Position numbers and translations under genes: made by a program | Source: Tissierella praeacuta DSM 18095 | Lineage (GTDB): Bacteria; Bacillota; Clostridia; Tissierellales; Tissierellaceae | Length of the DNA stretch: 60,262 nt | NCBI RefSeq assembly: GCF_900128955.1 | Contig: NZ_FQTY01000015.1 | Coordinates: 1-60,262, forward strand | Reading direction: 5' to 3' | Shown here: piece after piece, positions 54,673 to 60,262 of the stretch | Position numbering within the stretch: the first letter of the stretch is position 1 | How the letters are laid out: the number at the start of each line of letters is the position of its first letter | Notes under the pieces: generated by a model | What the model was told of the DNA's origin: nothing | The model's input: the letters and a program-made list of their open reading frames with translations, nothing else | Databases searched by the model: none

Positions 54673-55612
54673 AATTGTATATATGTTTTAAAATTTTGAA
54701 GAACATTTTATCTCTTCTCTTTATTGCTTCCTCATCCTTACCATATGAATAATCATAGAAACCTTTCTTTGATTTAACACCTAATTCTTTGTTATTCATT
54801 AATTTTTTCAATATTTCTTGTGGTTCTTTTACATCAGATAAGTCATTAAATAGATATGAAGATATATAGTAAAATGTATCTAATCCCCCTAAATCTGCTG
54901 TTTCTAAAGGTCCTATTATTGGATATCTAAAACCAGGACCGTATTTCATAGCTCTATCTACATCTTCAAATGTGGCTATTCCCTTTTCCACTATATTTAA
55001 TGCCTCTCTAAATACAGCAAATTGTATTCTATTACCTATAAATCCTGGGATATCTTTTTGAACTACTACTGGTTCCTTATCTATTTTCTTTAATAATTTC
55101 AATAGTATATTTATAATTTCATCCTTAGTTCCATCCCCTTTAATTAATTCAACCAATGGTATAATATGAGGTGGATTCCAAAAATGCATTCCTATAAATC
55201 TACCTTTGTTTTCTAATTTTTTAGATATTTCTGTAATACTAAGACCAGATGTATTTGTTGCAAATATTGCATCTGGTTTAGCTACCTTTTCTACTTCCTT
55301 CCAAAAATCCTGCTTTATATCTATTTTTTCAATTATAGCTTCAATTATAATATCGCAATCTGAAAATATTTTTTTATCTACATTATATTTTATATTTTTT
55401 ATTGTACTTTCAACTTCTGACTCTCCCATAAGTCCCTCTTCAATTAGACTTTTATTAAATATAGATACTAATTTTTTAGAATTTTCTAGAAATTCTTCTT
55501 TAACATCAGTTACTACTACTTCATATCCCTTTCGTGCAAATATCTGAGCTATACCAGAACCCATAGTGCCTGCCCCTGCTATACCTATTTTTTTAATATT
55601 TTCTAAATTCAT
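54668..55612 (-). CDS. 3-hydroxyacyl-CoA dehydrogenase family protein
   Basis: A 314-residue NAD-dependent enzyme. The Rossmann motif GIAGAGTMGSGIAQIFA (11-27) with Asp near 36 indicates NAD. The catalytic His is in GMHFWNPPHIIPLVEL, followed by DIPGFIGNRIQFA and GPLETADLGGLD. The WNPPH variant differs from the FNPAP of 3-hydroxybutyryl-CoA dehydrogenases, so the substrate may be a free hydroxy acid or carnitine-like compound. Third gene of the sigma-54 operon, 70 bp after the GntP permease. SD AAAGGAGG. Confidence 0.82.
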   Translation of the reverse strand: MNLENIKKIGIAGAGTMGSGIAQIFARKGYEVVVTDVKEEFLENSKKLVSIFNKSLIEEGLMGESEVESTIKNIKYNVDKKIFSDCDIIIEAIIEKIDIKQDFWKEVEKVAKPDAIFATNTSGLSITEISKKLENKGRFIGMHFWNPPHIIPLVELIKGDGTKDEIINILLKLLKKIDKEPVVVQKDIPGFIGNRIQFAVFREALNIVEKGIATFEDVDRAMKYGPGFRYPIIGPLETADLGGLDTFYYISSYLFNDLSDVKEPQEILKKLMNNKELGVKSKKGFYDYSYGKDEEAIKRRDKMFFKILKHIYNL

Positions 55613-55682
55613 TTTATAACCTCCTTTGATTAATAACTCCTACCTTATAAAGATTAGAAGGGAATTATCTCTTATTTATCTT

Positions 55683-56972
55683 TTAATAAATTCCTAAATT
55701 TGCAATAATTATAGCTGGTATAGATGATAGTACAGGCAATACTAGAGAAGTAATAAAAATATCTATATAAGATTCTTTATGCGTCATGCCAGTTATAGCT
55801 AATAGTGTTAATACTGCACCATTATGAGGAAGGGTATCAAGACCTCCAGATGCTAAAGATGCTATTCTATGAAAAGCCTGAGGACTTATCCCTGTTTCTA
55901 ATGCTAATTGATAGTATTTATCTCCTAAGGCTGCCAAGGCTATACCCATTCCTCCTGAAGCTGAGCCAGTTGATCCAGCTAAAATATTAACTGCTACAGC
56001 TTCAGAAATAAGTGGACTACCTTTGATTCCAAGAACTAAATCAGTTAAAGTTTGAAAACCAGGTACTGCTCTTACTATTGCACCAAAACCAACTGCAGCA
56101 GATGTATTGATAATAGCTGTAATAGAGCCTGTTGCCCCAGCACTAATGGTTTTAGTAAATCCTTTATAAAGTTTAACATTTGTTAGCATTGATAGTATTA
56201 TACCTGAAATTAATGCAAGAACAATATCCCAATTTAATAAGTTTAATGTCAATATTACTGAAAGCAAAGGTAATACTGATATAAATGGATTTGGTAAATT
56301 CACTAATACCTCTTCATTATTTTCTTGTTTTTTTAGGGGTTCAGTAAATACATCACCTTTTGTGAAAAGCTTTTTTTCTCTCCACATAAGATATGAATAA
56401 CCTAATCCAAACATAAATAAAGCTGCTACAGTTCCCATTATAGGAGCTGCAGTAGGTGTTGTATGAAAATAATCCATTGGAATAAGGTTTTGTATTTGAG
56501 GTGTTCCAGGTACTGCCGTCATAGTAAAAGTAAAAGATCCAAGAGCTATTGCTCCAGGTATAAGTTTTCTAGAAATGTTAGCTTCTCTAAATAAAGCTAC
56601 TGCTAAAGGATACATTGCAAATACAACTACAAACAAACTAATACCTCCATATGTTAATACTGCACAACCAATAACCACACCTAAAATTGCTCTTTTTGCA
56701 CCAAATACTTTAGTTAACCATTGAGCTATGGATCTAGCAGCACCAGTATAATCCATTAAATGACCAAATATTGCTCCTAACATAAATACAGGAAACCAAG
56801 ATTTTGTAAAACCTACAAAACCAGTCATATAAGTATCCTTATATGCTGGAAGTAACTCAAGTTTACCTGTTAAAGCTACTACTAATGCACATAGTGGAGC
56901 TACCCAGATTATAGAGTATCCTCTGTAAGCTAAGAACATCAATAATACTAATCCAATAATAATACCTAGCAT
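55683..56972 (-). CDS. GntP-family permease (probable 3-hydroxybutyrate or hydroxy-acid carrier)
   Basis: 429 residues, about 12 membrane segments, with GntP features YGGISLFVVVFAMYPLA and LASGGLDTLPHNGAVLTLLAI. The GntP family carries gluconate and related hydroxy acids; members next to bdhA are thought to carry 3-hydroxybutyrate. It lies between bdhA (69 bp upstream) and the hydroxyacyl dehydrogenase. SD AAGGAGG. Confidence 0.85.
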   Translation of the reverse strand: MLGIIIGLVLLMFLAYRGYSIIWVAPLCALVVALTGKLELLPAYKDTYMTGFVGFTKSWFPVFMLGAIFGHLMDYTGAARSIAQWLTKVFGAKRAILGVVIGCAVLTYGGISLFVVVFAMYPLAVALFREANISRKLIPGAIALGSFTFTMTAVPGTPQIQNLIPMDYFHTTPTAAPIMGTVAALFMFGLGYSYLMWREKKLFTKGDVFTEPLKKQENNEEVLVNLPNPFISVLPLLSVILTLNLLNWDIVLALISGIILSMLTNVKLYKGFTKTISAGATGSITAIINTSAAVGFGAIVRAVPGFQTLTDLVLGIKGSPLISEAVAVNILAGSTGSASGGMGIALAALGDKYYQLALETGISPQAFHRIASLASGGLDTLPHNGAVLTLLAITGMTHKESYIDIFITSLVLPVLSSIPAIIIANLGIY

Positions 56973-57041
56973 TATTCATTTCCTCCTTTATTTTACTTGA
57001 TATTTTAATTATCCTTTATCTTTTATTAAACTAAAGTATAT

Positions 57042-57803
57042 TTAGCCAGCTGTCCAGCCACCATCTATTGTAAGGGTTGATCCTGTAATGTGTTCTCCTG
57101 CATTTGAACACAAGAATTTAGCCACATCTGCAATAGTTTCAGGCTCTATTAGTTTTTTAACTGCTGCTTTTTGTAACATTACTTTTTCAATAACTTCTTC
57201 CCTTGATATTCCATGGGATGTCGCTTGAGCATCAATTTGATTATCTACTAAAGGAGTTCTAACATATGCTGGACAAATTGAATTTACAGTTATTCCATGG
57301 GGTCCTCCCTCTAATGCAGCAGTTTTTGTTAGTCCTGAAAGACCATGTTTCGCTGAAACATAAGCTACTTTGAATTCCGATGCTACTAATCCATGAATTG
57401 AATTTAGATTTATTATTCTTCCCCATCCTTGTTTCTTCATTGAACTCCATACATATTTAGTTAATAGGAATGGAGCAGTTAACATTAGATTAATCATAAA
57501 ATCCCATTTATCTTCTGGAAAATCTTCTATTGGAGATACTGTTTGAATTCCCGCAACATTTATAAGAATATCTACTTTTGAATATTTATCTAAAGTATAA
57601 TCAACTAAACTCTTACAACCTTGTCTTGTACTTAAATCTACTTTAAAATAATCTGCATTTATTCTTTCTGATTCACTTCCTAGTCTTTCTTCATTAATAT
57701 CAGCCATGATCACTTTAGCACCATCCTTAGAAAAAGCTTCTGCAACTGCTAATCCAATTCCACTAGCTGCCCCTGTTACGATACATATTTTACTTTCTAA
57801 CAT
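57042..57803 (-). CDS. bdhA: D-3-hydroxybutyrate dehydrogenase (SDR family)
   Basis: A 253-residue short-chain dehydrogenase interconverting 3-hydroxybutyrate and acetoacetate with NAD. Cofactor loop TGAASGIG (near 10-17), Asp near 36 for NAD, NVAG, catalytic Ser in NLNSIHGL and YVSAKHG (Tyr-x-x-x-Lys), and IDGGWTAG at the C-terminus are all present. The segment VRTPLVDNQIDAQATSHGIS matches the substrate lid of 3-hydroxybutyrate dehydrogenases. First gene behind the sigma-54 promoter. SD GAGGAGG. Confidence 0.87.
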   Translation of the reverse strand: MLESKICIVTGAASGIGLAVAEAFSKDGAKVIMADINEERLGSESERINADYFKVDLSTRQGCKSLVDYTLDKYSKVDILINVAGIQTVSPIEDFPEDKWDFMINLMLTAPFLLTKYVWSSMKKQGWGRIINLNSIHGLVASEFKVAYVSAKHGLSGLTKTAALEGGPHGITVNSICPAYVRTPLVDNQIDAQATSHGISREEVIEKVMLQKAAVKKLIEPETIADVAKFLCSNAGEHITGSTLTIDGGWTAG

Positions 57804-57844
57804 TTTTATACCTCCTCAATTTAATTTATTCAATAATTAATATA

Positions 57845-57859
57845 GCAAAATTCATGCCA
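57845..57859 (-). promoter_or_regulatory. Sigma-54 (-24/-12) promoter of bdhA
   Basis: On the minus strand TGGCATGAATTTTGC: the invariant GG and GC are exactly 10 bases apart and the flanks fit TGGCA-N6-TTGC. It lies 42 bp ahead of the bdhA start. Confidence 0.85.
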
Positions 57860-57910
57860 TTGAAATTTAAATTTAATGTTAGATTTTTATCTAAATAATT
57901 GAATTCAAAC

Positions 57911-57950
57911 AAAAAAACAAGCATATTTTCCGTTAAAATATGCTTGCTTT
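57911..57950 (-). terminator. Terminator of the sigma-54 activator gene
   Basis: CAAGCATATTTT/AAAATATGCTTG with a 5-nt loop and a tail of seven T on the minus strand. It stops activator transcripts before they reach the bdhA promoter. Confidence 0.85.
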
Positions 57951-57986
57951 TATATAGTCTTTTACTTTTATTTGTAATTTTTTAAG

Positions 57987-58052
57987 TTAATGTAAACTTA
58001 AGTTTACATTAATTTACTTTAAATTAATGAAGTGTAAATTATTTCTTACACT
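57987..58052. promoter_or_regulatory. Two phased enhancer (UAS) dyads
   Basis: TGTAAACTTAAGTTTACA (57991-58008, inside a 26-bp perfect palindrome 57987-58012) and TGTAAATTATTTCTTACA (58033-58050, arms AGTGTAA/TTACACT). Their centres are 42 bp apart, four helical turns, and about 150 bp upstream of the sigma-54 promoter. Probable binding sites of the activator encoded next to them. Confidence 0.75.
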
Positions 58053-58118
58053 ATTTTATTATATCTGATTTGAATGTAAATTTTTCTGACAATTCTTATA
58101 ATTATCAAAAAAATAACA

Positions 58119-59828
58119 TTATATATCTATATTATATTTAGAAATTTTTTCGTATAAACTTGTCCTACTAATATCTAAAGCTTTTGCAGCTAATGTTTTA
58201 TTTCCATTAAAAATTATTAAACTATCTATTATAGATTGTTTTTCTACTTCTTCTAAAATAGATTTCAAACTTTTCATCTGCTTATTTCGTGTAATTCCAG
58301 TAATCTTAGGAGGTAAATGTTCTGGTTTTATTATTGTTTCTTCTTCTAAAAAATTTATAGCTCTTTCTAAGATGTTTTCTAATTCCCTTACATTTCCAGG
58401 CCAATCATAATTTTTTAAATATTCTAATGTATTATCCAGTATCTTATCTACTTTGATATTTTCTCCCTTTGATATCTTGTCTACTAAATACTTAGAAAGA
58501 ATAGGTATATCTTCCTTTCTATCTCTTAATGGAGGAATCTTTATACTAACTACATTTAATCTATAATATAAATCTAATCTAAACATACCTTCAGAGACCA
58601 TTTTTTCCAAATCTTTATTAGTTGCTGCTATAACTCTAACATCAATTTTTTCTGAAAAGTTAGAACCTATTCTTTCTATTTCTTTATCCTGAAGCACCCT
58701 CAATATCTTTACCTGCATATTCATAGGTAAATCCCCGATTTCATCTAAGAATATAGTTCCTCCATCTGCTGCCTTAAACTTCCCAATTTTTCCACCCTTT
58801 TTAGCACCTGTAAATGCTCCTTCTTCATAACCAAATAATTCTGATTCTAATAATTCATAAGGTATTGCACCACAATTTACTTTTATAAAAGGTGAATTTA
58901 TACGTCTACTATTGTTATGAATTGCATGAGCAAATAATTCTTTTCCAGTTCCCGATTCACCTAAAATCAATATATTAGAATTAGTTTTTGCTGCCTTCTT
59001 TGTAAGAACTTTTAAATTTTCCATTGACTTACTTATACTTATAATACTATCTAAAGCATATTTAGCTTTGTTTACTTTTTTAAACTCATCTTTATATAAA
59101 TTTAATTCTTTCTCAATTTTATTTATTTTCATATATAATGAATTTAATTCATCTACATCCTTAAATAAAACTTTACCTACAGCACCTATTACTTTACCAT
59201 TTACAAACACTGGGATTCTTGTAGCTATCATCTTTTTACCTTTTATTTCTTGAACTTGTGCTATTTCTGATATTCCTGTTTTTATTACAATATCCATTCT
59301 AGTGTTTTCTATAACTTCTCGTACATGCTTTCCTATTGCTACTTCTCTATCTACTCCTAAGAATTCCGCATAAGGATTACTCAACATTTCTATATACCCA
59401 TCTTTATTAACATAAACAATAGCATCATTTGTAGCTTCCATTACCGTATTTAATAAAGAATATGCTTCTATCTCATCATCAAACTGTCTAATAATTTTTT
59501 TATAAGTATCTAATTTCTGAAAAATTATATAAGCTCCTTCTTTAGTATCATCGTTAGAAATTGCCTTTTTTATTACAATAATATCTTTGCCATTATATTT
59601 TAATTTCTGGGATTCATGTTTTTTATTAGAATTTAAAAAGGATTTTATATTAAAATTAGATAGGACATTAGATAGGTTTTTTCTGTTTAGATTGTTTTCA
59701 TCAAATAATTCTAATATATTTAAAACTTCATTATTAAAAAAACTTATATTACAATATTTATCAACTACTAAAATTCCTATTTTAAAAGAATTAGCTAGAT
59801 TATATAAATTTACCCCGTTCTTAGACAT
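58119..59828 (-). CDS. Sigma-54-dependent activator with PAS sensor domains
   Basis: 569 residues. Two PAS-like domains (about 12-100 and 125-225, the second with ATNDAIVYVNKDGYIEMLSN) and a coiled linker lead to the AAA+ core: Walker A GESGTGKE (290-297), sigma-54 contact loop GAFTGA (337-342) and Walker B TIFLDEIGD (358-366). A Fis-type HTH follows at about 525-565. There is no receiver domain, so it senses a ligand directly, perhaps a hydroxy acid or redox state. It must act on the -24/-12 promoter ahead of bdhA. SD TAGGAGTGG. Confidence 0.93.
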   Translation of the reverse strand: MSKNGVNLYNLANSFKIGILVVDKYCNISFFNNEVLNILELFDENNLNRKNLSNVLSNFNIKSFLNSNKKHESQKLKYNGKDIIVIKKAISNDDTKEGAYIIFQKLDTYKKIIRQFDDEIEAYSLLNTVMEATNDAIVYVNKDGYIEMLSNPYAEFLGVDREVAIGKHVREVIENTRMDIVIKTGISEIAQVQEIKGKKMIATRIPVFVNGKVIGAVGKVLFKDVDELNSLYMKINKIEKELNLYKDEFKKVNKAKYALDSIISISKSMENLKVLTKKAAKTNSNILILGESGTGKELFAHAIHNNSRRINSPFIKVNCGAIPYELLESELFGYEEGAFTGAKKGGKIGKFKAADGGTIFLDEIGDLPMNMQVKILRVLQDKEIERIGSNFSEKIDVRVIAATNKDLEKMVSEGMFRLDLYYRLNVVSIKIPPLRDRKEDIPILSKYLVDKISKGENIKVDKILDNTLEYLKNYDWPGNVRELENILERAINFLEEETIIKPEHLPPKITGITRNKQMKSLKSILEEVEKQSIIDSLIIFNGNKTLAAKALDISRTSLYEKISKYNIDI

Positions 59829-59920
59829 TATTGCCCACTCCTATTTATATTCTAATATAATTATACCATATATTATATAAATCTAACTTTATTTAAAATA
59901 TAACACAGTTTACAGGTCAT

Positions 59921-59961
59921 AAAAAAAGCCCTACTACGACCAACGTAATAGAGCTTTTTAT
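59921..59961 (-). terminator. Terminator of the rRNA operon
   Basis: On the minus strand AAAAAGCTCTATTACG pairs with CGTAGTAGGGCTTTTTTT, ten bases past the 5S gene. Confidence 0.85.
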
Positions 59962-59970
59962 TAATTTTAT

Positions 59971-60088
59971 GTAGCCTGGCAACTTCCTACTCTCCCAGGT
60001 CGTTACCAACCAAGTACCATCGGCGTTAAGATGCTTAACTTCTGTGTTCGGTATGGGTACAGGTGTGTCCATCTTGCTATCGTCACCA
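59971..60088 (-). rRNA. rrf: 5S ribosomal RNA
   Basis: About 118 nt on the minus strand, starting TGGTGACGATAGCAAGATGG and containing ACCTGTACCCATACCGAAC and the closing helix GTTGCCAGGCTAC. The conserved loop sequences and the position behind 23S leave little doubt; exact ends may shift by a few bases. Confidence 0.95.
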
Positions 60089-60123
60089 GACGAAAACTAC
60101 TTTTGCATTTTAAACATGTTTTA

Positions 60124-60262
60124 GGTCAAGTCCTCGACTTATTAGTATCTCTTAGCTTAAAGTATTGCTACTCTTACACCTGAGACCTATCTACCAAGTG
60201 GTCTTCTTGGAGTCTTACCTTTAAAAGTGGGAAATCTCATCTTGAGGGGGGCTTCGTGCTTA
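60124..60262 (-). rRNA. rrl: 23S ribosomal RNA, 3' end, cut by window edge
   Basis: The minus strand reads the terminal 23S helix ending in CTAATAAGTCGAGGACTTGACC, split about 60145-60124, 35 bp ahead of 5S. Only about 139 nt are inside the window; the rest of the rRNA operon lies to the right. Confidence 0.9.

Overview
The window looks like the chromosome of a low-GC, spore-forming, strictly anaerobic Firmicute of the Clostridia/Tissierellia type. The evidence is the AT-rich sequence, strong AGGAGG-type ribosome binding sites with many TTG and GTG starts, a serine T-box, a selenocysteine-containing betaine/sarcosine reductase, citrate lyase and a flavodiiron protein. The genus is inference. 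Many starts below were moved to the codon that fits the visible Shine-Dalgarno (SD) sequence.

Left part (1-9.2 kb): the 5' part of a group IIC intron inserted just behind the terminator of a tRNA-Ser gene; tRNA-Glu; tRNA-Arg followed directly by tadA; an NhaC-type antiporter paired with a MtaA/UroD-like methyltransferase; a D,D-carboxypeptidase; a 35-residue Cys/Gly-rich membrane peptide; an M1-type lipoprotein peptidase; and serS behind a T-box leader with serine specifier UCC.

Housekeeping and energy block (9.2-29.7 kb): a PfoR-like membrane protein with the NiaR repressor; dnaD-dnaI; a GNAT acetyltransferase; then the conserved replication/ribosome cluster read leftwards (rpsF-ssb-rpsR, a MazG-like gene, a DUF2232 gene, gdpP, rplI, dnaB). 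An acyl-CoA dehydrogenase/ETF-alpha/rubredoxin fusion lies directly upstream of a flavodiiron protein, which suggests an oxygen-scavenging chain. Divergent from it is pstSCAB-phoU-phoPR, with a clear 11-bp-periodic Pho box and a PstS whose two halves are in swapped order.

Metabolic islands (29.7-60 kb): an aminotransferase; a complete citrate fermentation cluster (2HCT transporter, citCDEFGX, GntR regulator) with two identical operators on its promoter; a selenium-handling pair (YedF, DUF3343) ahead of MscS and DUF951; an envelope-stress-like locus built from shared modules (LiaF-TM-like protein and propeller protein on one side, four genes with SHOCT-like and common alpha/beta modules on the other); a MocR regulator; a BCCT transporter with component B of betaine/sarcosine reductase, whose large subunit reads through an in-frame UGA; TetR; an alpha/beta hydrolase; a YkvI-type transporter; and a sigma-54-controlled 3-hydroxybutyrate-type cluster (bdhA, GntP permease, 3-hydroxyacyl dehydrogenase) with its activator and two phased enhancer sites. 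The window ends in 5S rRNA and the 3' end of 23S rRNA, both on the minus strand.

No CRISPR array, prophage or insertion sequence was seen apart from the group II intron. Everything was read by eye; no search or folding program was run.
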